Positions 1 to 11,905 of a stretch of 64,000 bases of DNA are shown piece by piece (position 1 is the stretch's first letter; the number at the start of each line of letters is the position of its first letter). The DNA is from Heterohyrax brucei (Eukaryota > Chordata > Mammalia > Hyracoidea > Procaviidae): positions 61,351,431 to 61,415,430 of the forward strand of contig CM053146.1 in assembly GCA_028571685.1 (NCBI GenBank), in the 5' to 3' direction. The notes beneath the pieces are model-generated. The model worked only from the letters and a program-made list of their open reading frames with translations. It did no database searches and had not been told where the DNA came from. The position numbers were made by a program, and so were the translations under genes.

Positions 1-3000
1 CCACCCTGTACTTCCCACATTCATTCAACCAATTCTTGTCCGCCTCCACCCTCTCATGTTGCTTCTGGACGAGAGCTGCTCAGACGACCTCATGTATGTA
101 TTTAAGCCAAGAAGCATATTCTTCACTACCATAACTCTGTGTCTTACAGTCCAGTCCAGAATTTTTCTGAAAAGTTGTCTTCCATACTGGTTTCAGCTCT
201 GGGCTAGCAGAGTCCAAGGGCTATGTCCTCAGGGGACCCTCCACTCTGACCACCCATCAAATGTGGTCTTTATTAACAGAGTTCTAGTTCTCCTGCTCCA
301 TCAGGAACTTTACATTGTGTGTCCTGTCACAGCAGTAATGGGTGATGGCCAGGCACAATCTAATTTTTCTGGTCTTGTGCTGATGTAGTCTCTGTATCAT
401 GTAAGACTTTCTATCTGCTGGGCTCTTAATTTTGTTTCCTTTTATATCCTTCATTCTCCTCCGCTCTAGGTGGATTGGGACCAATTGATGCTACGTAGAT
501 GGACACATACTAACTTTTAAGACCCCAGACACCACTTACCAAAGTGGCAGATCATTTCTTCAAAAAAACTTAGTTATGCAAATTAGCCTAGATGTCCCCT
601 AAAACTGTAGTCCCCAGTCTCTTGTCCTTTCTGTTCTGTCTTTCAGAATAGTGAGTTGTATTTGGAAAGCATTTTAGCTTTCAGTGTAGTTTAATTGTGC
701 TAACCTCTCTTCTACTACTCCTTTCACCTAACTCAATTCCTGTCTATTACCTAACATGCTAATACCCCCTCCCTACCCTTGTTAACATAACAGATCATTT
801 TCCTCTGAGCTTCAGCTCTTTCTTAAGTTTTTATAATAGTGGTCTCATACAATATTTGTCCTTTTGAAATTGACAAATTTCATTCAGCATAATGTCTTTC
901 AGATGTTTCCTAAAATCATCATTGTTCTTTATCATTATGTAGTGTTCCACTGAGTGACTATATCATTGTTTCTTTATCCATTCATCTGTGGATGGGTACC
1001 TAGATTGATTTCATCTTTTTGTTTTGGTGGACAGTACTGCAATAAACATTGGTGCATATGTTATGCATTCAAGTGACAGCGTTTATTACTCTAGGATACA
1101 TTCTGAGAACTAGGATTGCAGAATCACATGGTATTTCTATTTCTAGATTTTTGAGAAACTGCCAAATCGATTTACAAAGTGAATGCAACATTTTCCATTC
1201 CCAACAACAGTATAGAGGAGTTCTAGTCTCTCCACAATCTCTCCAACAGTTATTATTTTGTGTTTTTTGGATTAATGCCAGCCTTGTTGGGGTGAGAAGG
1301 TATCTCATTGCAGCTTTGAGTTGTATTTTTCTAATGGCTAACCATCATGAACATTTCCTCTTGTATTTCTTAGTGTCCTGGATGTCTTCTTTGGTGAAGT
1401 GCCTGTTCATATCCTTTGCCCACTTTTTAATTGGGTTATTTGTTTTTCTTGTTGAGGTTTTACAGTACCATATACATTATGGAGATAAGATGCTGATCAG
1501 AATCTTGATAGCCCAAAATTCTTTCCCAGCCTATATGTAGTCTGCTTACTCTTTGGGTGAAATCTTTGAATGAGCTTAAGTGTTAGATTTTTAGGTGTTC
1601 CCAGTTGTCTATTATGTCTTGCGATGTTTGTACATTGTTAGCAATATCTGGTAATCTGCTTATGCTGTGTATTAGGGCTCCCAGCATTATCTCTATTTTT
1701 CCCCCATGACATTTATTTTAGATTTAATAATTCTTTGATCCATTTGAGTTAGTTTTTGTGAATGGTGTGAAAATATGAGTCTTATTTCTTTTTTTTTTAC
1801 AAAATGTATCTCCAGCTATGCCATCACCATTTGTTAAAGAGGTTGTCTTTTCTCCAGTATGTGGACTTTGGACATTTGTCAAATATTGCCTCCTCAAAGG
1901 TGGCTGATGTTATGTCTGGATTCCCAATTTTGTTCATTCGATATATGTACCTGTTTTTGTACTAATATCAGGATGTTTTGACTACTTGTGTCAGTGTAAT
2001 AGGTTTTAATGTCGGGTAGAGTGAAGCGTCCCACTTTGTTCTTCTTCGTCAGTAATGCTTTACTTATCTGGGGCTTCTTCCTTTTCCATCTAAAGTTGGT
2101 GATTTGTTTCTCCATCTCGTTAAAAGATGCCATTGGAATCTGTATTGAGGTTGCATTGTACCTATAAATTGCTTTGGGTAGAACAGATATTTTCATGATG
2201 TCAAGTCTTTCTATCCATGAAGGTCTCTTGCAGTTGTGTCTTACAGTTTTCTTTGTATATGTCTTTTACAACTCCAGTTAGATTTATTCCTGGGTGTTTT
2301 ATCTTCTTGTGGGTGATAGTAAATATTAATGATTTCCTGATTTCCTCTGATGTCCTCTTTGTTGGTGTAAAGAAAACTAGCTGATTTATGTATGTTCAGC
2401 TTGTATCTTGATACTTTGTTGAACTCTTCCATTAGTTCCAGTAGCTTTAGAGTTTTCAGTAGCTTTTAGAGTCCCAGATGCTTTAGAATTTTCTGTGCAT
2501 AAGATCATATCACCCACAAAAAGAGCTACATTTATTTCGTTCTTATCAATTCATTTGTCCTTTTTTTTTTTATCTTGCCTGATTGCTCTGGCTAGAACCT
2601 CCAGCACAATCTTGAATAAAAGTGGTGATAATGGACATCTTTATCTGATTTCTGTTCTCAAAGGGAATGCTTTCAGACTCTCTCCACCTAGGATGATGTT
2701 GACTGTTGTTTTTGCATAGATTCTCCTTATTATGTTGAGGAATTTCCCTTTTATTCCTATTAGGCTGAGAGTTTTTAACATGAATGGGTGTTGGACTTTG
2801 TTCAATGCCTTTTCTGCATCAATTGTTTTATTTATGTGGTTGATTGTGTTGTTTCTCTAATTTGAACCATCCCTGCTTCCCTGGTATGAAACTCACTTAG
2901 TCATGGTGAATTATTTTTTGGATGTGTTGTTGTATTATACTGGCTAGAATTTTGTTGAGGATTTTTGCATTTGAGATCATGAGAGATATGAGTTTGCGTC

Positions 3001-4390
3001 ATTTTCCTTTTTTGTGGTGTCTTCATTTTTACTGTGCTCTGGAACACCTTTAGCAACAGTGGTGTTAACTCTTCTCTCAAAATTTGAATGCATTCTCCAG
3101 TGAAGCTGTTTGGGCCAGGGCTTTTATTAGTTGGGAGCTGTTCTCAAACTATTTTTTCAATTTCTTCTTTTGTGATGGGTTTATTTAGATGTTCCCCTTC
3201 TGTTTATGCTAGTTTTGATTGGTGATATATTTCTAGAAATTTGCCCACTTTCTTCAGGTTTTCAAATTTATTAGTTTTTCATAGTATTGTTATGATTCTT
3301 TAATTTCATTTAGATCTGTTGTGACATCACCCATTTTATGCCTTATTTAAATCAGGGTTATTTGCTTCCACTCTGATTTTTCTTTTGCCAGTTTGGCCAG
3401 TGGCTTATCAATTTTGTTGATCTTTTCAAAAAAACAGCTTTTGATCTTGTTAATTCTTTCAATTGTTTTTTCTATTTTTGGTTCTTCTGCTGCTTTGTGT
3501 ACTTGTATGAACTGTGGAGATAATTCTTTAATGTGTGCCCTTTCTTTCTATCCTCTTTTTTTGGGGGGGGGGATGTGTACCTTTATTGATGTAAATTGAC
3601 CTCTGAGCACTGCTTTTGCTGTGTCCAGTAGATTCTGGAAGGATGTGTTTTCATTCTTGTTTGATTCTACGAATTTCCGTATTTCAACCTTGATTTCTTC
3701 CATAACACAGTTGTTTTGGAGCAAGGTTTTGTCGAATTTCCATGTTTGATTTTTTTCCTTCCTTTTTCTGTTATTGATTTCCACTTTTATGGTCTGAAAA
3801 GATGATTTGTAATATTGCAATACTTTGAATTTCGTTAAGAATTTCTTTGTGGCCTACTGTGTGGTCAATTCTGGGGACTGTTCCATGTGTATTGAAAAAA
3901 GAAGTATATTTGGCAACTGTTTAGTGCTATGATTTGCATATGTGTATGAAGTCAAGCTGATTGATTTTGGCATTTAGATCTTCCACATCTTTATTGAGCT
4001 TTTTTCTAGATGTTCTGGCCTTCACTGAGAAGGGTGTGTTGAAGCCTCCCACTATTATTGTGGAGCTTCCTTTTTCTCTTTTTGATGCACTTGGTGTTTG
4101 ATTTATGTATTTTGGAGCTCTGTCATTGGGTATGTAGATATTTAATACGGTTATGCCCTCCTAGAGTACTGATCCTTTAATCATTATATAACATCCTTCC
4201 TTATTAAGTGTGGTGGATTTTACTTTAGACTCTGTGTTATCAGAAGTTAACATTGCCACTCCCACACTTTTTTGAATGTTATTAGCTTGATTTTTTTATA
4301 TTCCTATCCTTTAAGCTGCAGTTTGTGTCTTTGAATCTAAGATGTATCTCTTATAAGCAGCATATAGGTGGGTCTTGTTTTTTTTTATTT

Positions 4391-4774
4391 ATTTTAAAAT
4401 TTTTATTTAACATGACTCGGTGAAAATGTACATTCCCGTATAAGTTTACATGCAGCTTCCACTGCTCTCCCTACCCAGTGACAGCACACTATTCCTCTCT
4501 GCTCCATACACGTCTCATCCTCCCAACAGTCTCCTTTCCCCTCCTCTCCACCCACTCTCCTTCCTCCAGCCAGAGGTTAGCAGGATGATATCCTATAGAT
4601 GTATAGAACCATAAAGGGCAGCAAATGGTCCCAACTCAGCAGGGACAGATGCTCACCGAGGACCAAAATGATACGCGGTAAAGACAACCTAGAAGACAGA
4701 GAGGCCCACAAAAGTGGGTGCCTACATCGACTTGGGACCAGAGGAACCAGATGGTGCCCAGCCACCACCAGTGA
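4391..4774 (-). mobile_element. Nested L1 3'-end insertion with 5' inversion
   Basis: This segment interrupts the older L1 ORF2. Its left part (4391-4590) is the reverse complement of the L1 tail unit also seen at 14721-14921, 29115-29297 and 44058-44218, starting with a poly-T rich end. Its right part (about 4600-4774) is in plus orientation and matches the L1 3' UTR at 28670-28826. The near-identical 'ttgttttttttattt'-type sequences at 4375-4390 and 4775-4790 are the target-site duplication. Opposite orientation of the two halves is the mark of twin priming. Confidence 0.85.
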
Positions 4775-4894
4775 TTGTTTTTTTATTTTTTATCTACTCT
4801 GCCAGTCTCCATCTCTTCAATAGTGCATTTAGTCCATTTACATTCAGCATTACTATTGATAGATATGAACTTAGTTCTGTCATCTTGATGTGGG

Positions 4895-4917
4895 GGGTAT
4901 GTGTGTGTGTGTGTGGT
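4895..4917. repeat. (GT)n microsatellite
   Basis: A short run of alternating GT following a G-run, within the minus-strand L1. It is a simple repeat with no sign of function. Confidence 0.8.
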
Positions 4918-6115
4918 AGACAATTCCTTCAATCCATTTAATTTTCTGTGCTGTCTTTTTTCTTCAGGTGTTTCCCGCCCCCCATCTTTTTTGATGTTGG
5001 TTGTTTTGTATTTGCTAAGACTTCATGTTTTTCTTGCTTATTATTTTCATGCATAGGAATGATATTTTCCTTTGTGGTTACCTTAATATTTACCATTATT
5101 TTTCTACATTTAATCAGTCTTTAATTTCTTTATATTGCCTTGGCTTTTGCATATAAAAGATTTATGACTACATTTTCTTTTGAGTCCCTCTTTTTTCAAC
5201 ACGTCTGTCTCCATATTCACAGTGTTTTGCCTGTAATTTATTTTATGATTCCCCTCTTTGGGTTGATATCCAGTTACCCTGTTCTGTGTTCTGATCTTTG
5301 GTTGTTACCTGGTGTTACCGATGTTCTAACCAAAGGACTCTCATTAGTGTATCTCGTAATTTTGGTTTCATTTTTGCAAATTCTCCAATTTTCTGTTTAT
5401 CTGGAAATGTCCTAATTTCACCTTCACATTTGAGAGACAATTTTGCTAGATATTATTCTTGTCTGGCACTTTCCTTCAAGGCTTTGTATATGTCACACCA
5501 TTGCCTTCTTGCCTGCATGATTTCTGTTGAGTAATCTGAGCTTGGTCTTAGAGATTTTCCTTAGTAATTTATTTTTTGTTTATCCCTAACCACTTTTTAA
5601 GTGTCTCTTTAATTCAGTTTTGACAAGTTTGATTGTAATATGCCTTACTGTCTTTCTTTTGTATTTACCCTGTGTAGAGTTTGATAAGCATCTTGGGTAG
5701 ATATCTTCTCAGTTTCAAGACATCAAGGAACTTTTCTGTCAGCAGATCTTTGACAATTTCTCTCTGTATTTTGTGTAATCCCCTCCTGTTCTGGTACTCC
5801 AGTCACTCACAGATTATTCCACTTTATAGAGTCCTATAGAATTCTTAGTATTTCTTGATTTTTTAAAATTCTTTTATCTGAATTTTCCTCAAATATGTTG
5901 ATGTCACATGCTTTTTCTTCAGTCTCACTAATTCAGGCTTCCATTGCCTCAATTCTGTTCCTTTGACTTTCTGTTGAGTTGTCAAGTTTTGTAATTTTAT
6001 TACTAATTTTATGAATTTATAATTCTTGACACTCTATACAGCTTGCCTACAACTTGTTCAATTTGTCATTATACTCCATTTTGCCTCATCTTCCCATCTC
6101 TTGAATAGTTCTGTT

Positions 6116-6437
6116 AAAGAAGCACTAGAAGACAAAGATAATAGCTAATTGTTAAATGAATATAATTTATTGTAGCTTGCTCTTTACAACAGGGATGAAA
6201 AGCTACTAATACTTCCATATTTATACTTGTTTTCAAGTCAGAAATTTTATTTAAAATAAAAATTGATAACTTTTATCAGTAAAATAATTCTGAAGGCCAA
6301 GTAATTATGTAAAGTAACTCTTACCTCTGGAAATTAACTGTGATATTATCTTTAGCTACAAGACAAAAACCTTTAGAGATGAGAGGGCAGGAATAAAATA
6401 GGAAAGTCAAAATTCTTTACTTTTTGACCTGATATCT
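6116..6437. other. AT-rich unique DNA
   Basis: No gene or repeat is recognised between the L1 and the first AfroSINE. There are short blocked frames only. Confidence 0.6.
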
Positions 6438-6661
6438 GTGTTGTTGTTGTTGTTGTTGTTGCTGTTGTGTGTCATCCAATGGGTTCCAAATTATGGGGAT
6501 CTCATAGGGCAGAACGGAACTGTTCCATAGGGTTTTGTAAACTATAATTTTTATGGAAGAAGACTGCCCCATCTTTCTCCTACAGAGTAGCTGGTGGATT
6601 TGAAACATCAGCCTTTTAGTTAGCAGTCAAGTGCTTAATCATTGTACCATCAGGGCTCCTT
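6438..6661 (-). mobile_element. AfroSINE (longer subfamily) with (GTT)n tail
   Basis: A minus-strand tRNA-derived SINE. On the plus strand it begins with a (GTT)n run at 6438-6467, which is the complement of the AAC tail typical of RTE-mobilised SINEs. It then shows the 'atagggttttgtaaact' and 'agctggtggatttgaa' blocks of the longer subfamily, and ends with the reversed tRNA head 'accatcagggctcc'. It is non-coding and was moved by RTE LINE machinery. Confidence 0.85.
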
Positions 6662-7742
6662 GAAGAGATCTATGGTATATGTTTATTAAAAACTAACTTT
6701 ATGTGATGAACATTTTATGAGTTACAAAAATCCAAATTGTTTACCATTCTATATAAAACAATAGACTGAAAATACCAAGGACACAGTAAATACTTTCAAA
6801 CAAAGTGGAATTTACATGAGCCATCTCATACTTGTTAGCAGTTATTTTTTGTGGAGAATATTGAAGTCCTCATTGAATAAGAACATTACATCGAAATATT
6901 TGTGAAGAAGACTGAAAGTGAAGCAATATACTAAATTCATAAATGCTATAATTAATTATGAGTAAGTTTCTACTAATGTATTTGGGATTAAAATATTTTG
7001 TTATACTTTAATGTTTTAAATGGCTATACAGTAAATTGGTTTTTTAATTTTATTTCATTTATAGGAAATTTTTCTCTCAATTAATTTACCTTGTGAATAA
7101 ATGTATATGTTCAAGAAAGGATAATAAATGAGTATCTTAATTTAAAAATATATATGTAGCAGGTATTTATGCGTATTACCAAAGTACCATTTATTTTTTT
7201 AATGTTCCATAGGACATTTAAAAATATAATTTGATATGAAAATATACATTCACTGTTATTTTTATGGGAAACATCTCTTGATAAATTGATACAGTTGTAT
7301 TAGTGTCTTTCATTATTGTCTGATCATTCAACTATATATTTATTGAATGGCTATTTTACACATGCCAAGAGGCCAGGGTATGCAGATAAATAAGGTACAC
7401 CAATATTGTCTTCAATGTTTTAATTTTGTTGGCTTAATAAAAAAGAAACTTCTGACATAGAACACTGAATGACAATTCCAAATAGTAAATAATGAACACG
7501 TGGTCTTACAGAAGTGCAGTGAAACTTTAAAGAAGAGAGAGAGAGAGGCCAAGGAGATGAGTAAGACTTTATCAGAGAACTACAGGGTTGCTTTGAGTCA
7601 GAATTAAGTAGACTGCAATGGGTTTGGATTGGGAGTCAGTTAATTCTTCATGATTGCAAAGGATCAGAGATGGCTTGGGGGAAGATTCTACACAAACACT
7701 TCGTGAACAAGATTAGCACAGAGACATGAATGTTCATGTTAT
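6662..7742. other. AT-rich unique DNA with a possible L2 relic
   Basis: No gene is seen. Positions about 7325-7425 ('tatttattgaatggctattt', then 'ggccagggtatgcagataaa') resemble the 3' end of an ancient L2 LINE on the minus strand. A short (GA)n run lies at 7535-7549. The rest is unrecognised. Confidence 0.45.
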
Positions 7743-7914
7743 ACTCCAAAACTAAACTGACCTCATTGCCACTGAGTTATTTCTAACTCATAGTGACCCT
7801 TTAAGACAGAGTAGAACTACTCCCATAGAGTTTCCAAGAAGCACCTTACGGATTTGAACTGAAGACCTTTTGGTTAGCAACTATTGCACTTAACCACTAC
7901 ACCGCCAGTGTTTC
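7743..7914 (-). mobile_element. AfroSINE
   Basis: A minus-strand AfroSINE. On the plus strand, 'tttctaactcatagtgaccc' near 7782 is the RTE-like 3' part, and 'gcacttaaccactacaccgc' near 7886 is the reversed tRNA-derived head (A-box region). Confidence 0.9.
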
Positions 7915-8103
7915 CATATTATACTTCATGATAATCAATATGGCAGGGACAAAGGAAATAGCTAGGGTGGTATAAGTGGGAGTGATAGATGGATCATGTC
8001 TTATTCCTGTCATCACCAGGGTAAGCAATAGTAGCTTCCATCTTAAAGACAGGATTATTGAGTAAGACAATGTTAAGATGAAAGTGACTCTAAAAACCTT
8101 TAA

Positions 8104-8262
8104 AACGAAAAAACCAAACACAGTGCCATCAAGTCAATTCCAACTCATAGCAACCCTATAGGGGCAGAGTAGTACTGCCCCATAGAGTTTCCAAGGAGCA
8201 CCTGGAGGATTCGAATTGCCCACCTTTCAGTCAGCAGATGTATCACTTAACCACTATGCTAT
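8104..8262 (-). mobile_element. AfroSINE
   Basis: A minus-strand, near full-length copy with 'aaaaaaccaaacacagtgcc' tail complement at the left, 'ccccatagagtttccaagga' in the middle and 'cacttaaccactatgct' head complement at the right. It is one of the better preserved copies in the window. Confidence 0.93.
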
Positions 8263-9109
8263 CTTAGAAGGGAGCAAACTGTTGGAAACCTACCTGGAGA
8301 CTATTACAGTTGTCTAGGTTGAGGAGGTCATGGGAGCCTCAAGTGGGATATGGAGTGAGAATGAGGTATTGATAGAGTAAGGTGAATAAATTGATAAGGG
8401 GAACAAGGAAAAGGAAAAAAAAATCAAAGATCATAAGAAGATATGCTGGGAAACATTTTGAGAGCAAAGAACAATCCTCTCTAAACCGCAAGTGGTCTTT
8501 CTTGTGAAAGAGGTACTCTAAAATGTATTTACATACATTTGAAAATGAGCATACAGTTGTATTAATATACATAATTTAATTGCCAAAGTAGATCATTAAT
8601 ATGGGATTTTACATACTAGTTATTTGTCAATGGAATCAAATTTTTAAAGTTATCTTGAAGAAAGGTTTCTTATTAATATAATTCTTTTAGGTAAACAGGA
8701 CTTAACTATTTTAGAAAGTTATGGATCACACAAATCATGTTCCACCACTAAAGTTAGATGACAGAAATATAAACAAGATTTTTCAGAACCATGAATTTCT
8801 TTATTTTTATTTCAACTACAAGTCATTGCTATTTCCTTTAGGAAAGGGAAAAAAATGCATTTATATTTGTGGAAAGATTTGAATACACTCAAAGAAATAT
8901 CAGAAGCAAAGACAGCATCCCTGATGGACAATATAGCTCTGCTCTTGGGATTCTTCTCCAACGGTGACGCTCATTGCTCTTCCTTTCCCACCCTGCAATC
9001 TTCCTTGAGAATGGCTCAATGTGTTTCATATCAGAATCTTAGAATCTAAAAGCTTTGTCAAGCCATCTAAAGCTTTAACAATGTCTAAATAAAGGTCTGA
9101 ATATTATAT
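8263..9109. other. Unique AT-rich DNA
   Basis: No gene, RNA or repeat is recognised. The longest frames are under 80 residues, lysine/phenylalanine/leucine rich, and show no known domain. Confidence 0.55.
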
Positions 9110-9277
9110 ACCAAAAACCAAACCAAGGCCATTGCCATTGAGTCAATTCTGATTCATAGTAACCCCATAGGACTGAGTAGAAATGCCCCATAGGGTTTCC
9201 AGAGTGCCTGGTCGATTCAGACCACCAACCTTTTGATTACCTGGTAAATTCTTAACCACTACGTCACCGGGTTTCCA
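9110..9277 (-). mobile_element. AfroSINE
   Basis: A minus-strand copy. The plus strand shows 'gccattgagtcaattctgat', 'ccccatagggtttccagagt' and the head complement 'cttaaccactacgtcaccgg'. Confidence 0.92.
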
Positions 9278-9362
9278 AATACTGCACAAAGTTGTGATAA
9301 AATATTTCAGCTGGTATTTGCTGCATGTCCCATATGCTTCCTTTGGGTGAGATGGTACAGTA

Positions 9363-10447
9363 TGTAGTTGTTAAGTGTTACCAAGTCATTTCCAATTCAG
9401 AATGTACAGCAGAATGAAACACTGCCTGACTGGTGCCATCTTCACAATTGTGACATCTGAGCCCCTTTTTGCAGCCATTGTGTCAATATAGCTCATCGAG
9501 GGTCTTCCTGTTTTTTGCAGATGTTTTACTTTACCGAGCATCGTGTCCTTCTCCAGGGCTTGGTGCCTCCTGGTAACATGTCCAAAGTAAGCAAGCTACG
9601 TCTCACCATCTTCCCTTCTAAGGAGCGTTCTAGCTGTACCTCTTCAAGGACCAAGCTGTCCATTCTGGCAGTCCATGGCGTATTCAATATTCTTTGCCAA
9701 TGTCATAATTCAAAGGCATCAATTCTCCTTCAGTCTTCTTTACTGTCTCGCTTTCACATTTATATGAGGCAACTGAAAATACCATGGCCTAAGTGAGGCT
9801 CACCTTAGTTCTCAAAGTGACATCTGTCTTACCCAGCTAGTGTTGCTCTAACAGAAATACAAGTGGATGGCTTTAGGGAAAAACAAAACAACAACAACAA
9901 CCTTACTCTTACGGTGCAGTAGACTAGAAGTCCTAATTCAGGATGCTGGCTTCATGGGAAGACACATCTCTCTGTTGGCTCTGGAGGAAAGTCCTTGTTT
10001 TATATCAGTCTTTCCTTGGTCTGAGAGCATCTTAGCACAAGAAAGTCAGGATGCACTCTGCTCTCAGTGCTGCATTCTTGATGGTATAAGGTTCCCAAAT
10101 CTCTCAGCTAGACTTTTTTTTTCTTTTATCTCAGATTTCCTCCATGCACAATAAAATCTTACATATTGAGTCCTGCCCCACCAACACAACTGATGCCCCT
10201 CCACCCTCATTAATATAATAGGAGCAGGATTTACAGCATGGAGGAATATCACACAGTACCAAGAACCATGGGCCAGCCAGATTGTGACACATATTTTTAG
10301 AGGAACACATTTCAATCTTTGATAACATCTCTGTTTTTTTTAACACTTTTAAGAGGTCTTAGAGTCAGATCCGACTCGACAGCACTTGGCTTTGGCTGGT
10401 GCCAGTGCAATACGCCCTTTGATTTCTGGCCTTCTGCTTCCCTTAGC
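9363..10447 (-). mobile_element. RTE-class LINE 3' fragment, split by an LTR
   Basis: A minus-strand 3' part of an afrotherian RTE (BovB-type) LINE in two pieces, 9363-9824 and 10325-10447. The first piece contains recognisable antisense RTE phrases such as 'tgtccttctccagggcttgg' and 'gcagtccatggcgtattcaa'. The second continues with 'cttttaagaggtcttagagt' and 'caatacgccctttgatttct'. A MaLR-type LTR separates them. The frame is broken and no complete protein is encoded. Both AfroSINEs and RTE share the 3' sequence used for mobilisation. Confidence 0.82.
9825..10324 (-). mobile_element. MaLR/MLT1-like solo LTR inside RTE
   Basis: A minus-strand LTR related to the copies at 19361-19837 and 41318-41812. 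It shares 'ctctaacagaaata', 'ctctgttggctctggag', 'cctccatgcacaataaaatc' and the terminal 'catttcaatctttgata' blocks. The 5-base word 'acatc' occurs immediately outside both ends (9820-9824 and 10325-10329), as expected of a 5-base ERVL-type target duplication. There is no internal retroviral sequence. Exact termini are uncertain by a few bases. Confidence 0.78.
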
Positions 10448-10455
10448 ATTGTCTC

Positions 10456-10800
10456 ACTAATCTAGTACTGCTATAACAGAAATATCACTGCTGAGAGGTG
10501 CAGGAACCTTAGATCCTTTCCAAAGGTCCCAGCACTGCTTCTTGGTGGTCTGAGGTCCCCAACTCTCCTTGCTAGCTTCTTTCTTTTATGTCTTAGGAGA
10601 TTTCCTCAAGGCACAATACAGTCTTATACAGTGAGTCCTGCCCACCAACCCAGCTACCACTCATACGTCCTAATTAACACCATAGAGGTAGGATTTGCAA
10701 CATACAGGGACATCATGCAGTACTGAGAAGCATAACCTAGTCAAACAGCTACACACATTTTTGGCGGGACACAGTTCAATCCATGACAAGCACTGACTGT
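10456..10800 (-). mobile_element. MaLR-like LTR, internally deleted
   Basis: A minus-strand LTR of the same family. It shares the 'gctataacagaaatatcac' end, 'cttcttggtggtctgaggtc', 'ctcaaggcacaatacagtct' and 'acagttcaatccatgacaag', but lacks the block that in other copies lies between the first and second of these (41358-41497 in the other copy). The 8-base word 'attgtctc' borders it on both sides (10448-10455, 10801-10808). Confidence 0.75.
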
Positions 10801-11649
10801 ATTGTCTCTAACCTTCCAGAATCTGAGAACAAACTCTCTGATTCTATGCTGTCTATAGAATGTCACTGAGAACTGAATAAATCCTAAGTTACATGAGTGG
10901 ATCTACATGCTTTTGTTACCCTTGTAACATTTTTCACAAAGTAGCATCTGTTCTTGAGCTGAAAGTTTTTGTTTATTCTTCCTAAATCCAGAAGTGTTTG
11001 GCTTTATAAGATTATGATGGTAATGTTAGTAAAGCAAGCTTGTCTACCAAAACCGTCTAAGCAAACAAATGAGCAAACAAACATAAACTTTACATGGCTG
11101 CAGCTGGCTGTTGTTTCATCCTTTTCCTTGTAACTGACATTGAACAAAGTTCACAGGGCCACTAGTAAAGCCAAAACCAGACATACTGTAGGTGCTCTGT
11201 ACATGCTGTTGGTATTACGGGGATAGGGAGAAGAGAGGTGAGAATACGGTTGTGGTGGTGGTTGATCATGTTAAAATAAGAAAGAAGTAAGTGAAAAGAA
11301 AAATCTGATAGAATAAATGGAAGAAAAGAGATTAGTCCAGGTGGAAAGGGAAACAATTTAGATAGGATGAAAAAAAAACTGATACTAAACATCAATAAAG
11401 AATTAAGAAAGCCGAACTGAGAGGATTATCTAGCAGACAGGATAAGTGATCTTATAATTTTCCCTAAAGCCAGAGAGAGACAATGAGAACTAAACATTAC
11501 ATACTGGGACAACAGGTTTTCCCAGTCTCAGAAAGATCTTCTTGTTTCTGTTCCTACTTTAACCCTATTCTCTCTCTTTTTTTTTATTCCTTTCTTATAC
11601 ACTTTAGTTTTTCATGAACATTATATAGTTAGACCAGTGTATATATGTG
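10801..11649. other. Unique AT-rich DNA
   Basis: No gene or repeat is recognised. A purine-rich patch (about 11220-11380) produces low-complexity frames on the opposite strand that are not credible proteins. Confidence 0.55.
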
Positions 11650-11905
11650 TCTTGGTTTCCTGGTCCTGCTATAACAAAAATACCACAGAGTGGGTGACTT
11701 CAAGGAAGAGAAATTAATTTTCTCACAGTTCTAAAGGCTGAGAGTTTGATTTCAGGGCTGCAGCAGGGATATCACGTTTTACTGTCAGCCTTTTAGTAAG
11801 ATACTTCCTTGTCCTGTTCACTGTGTGGCAGTCCTAGACATTTCTTGACATTCTCTGGCTTGTAGATAGGAAGGAGACCTACTGCCTTTTCTTTTCTGTG
11901 TGTAT
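11650..11905 (-). mobile_element. MaLR-type LTR fragment
   Basis: The left end carries 'ctgctataacaaaaatacca', 'gagaaattaattttctcaca' and 'gttctaaaggctgagagttt', the familiar antisense 3' end of MaLR LTRs, continuing through 'ctggcttgtagataggaagg'. It is truncated on the right. Confidence 0.7.

Larger units (their letters stand above)
1..6115 (-). mobile_element. L1 LINE, long minus-strand copy, 3' end beyond window edge
   Basis: Read on the minus strand this is a long L1. Positions 1-960 are 3' UTR-like, about 960-4870 is ORF2 (reverse transcriptase/endonuclease, the enzyme that copies L1 RNA into the genome), and 4870-6115 corresponds to the ORF1/5' region of old L1 families. Recognisable stretches are the plus-strand antisense phrases around 2165 ('gctttgggtagaacagat') and 4830 ('gtccatttacattcagcat'). 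The catalytic motif of the reverse transcriptase, FADD in intact copies, reads FVGD at 2509-2520, and there are many stops and frameshifts, so the copy is dead. A younger L1 tail is inserted at 4391-4774. The family assignment is confident, the subfamily is not. Confidence 0.9.

Noticed and set aside
1049..1540. 163-residue plus-strand frame
   Set aside because: It reads the antisense of L1 ORF2. The equivalent frame exists opposite the other L1 copies.
6438..6467. CRISPR-like or structured repeat
   Set aside because: A simple (GTT)n run that forms the tail complement of a SINE. There are no spacers and the genome is mammalian.
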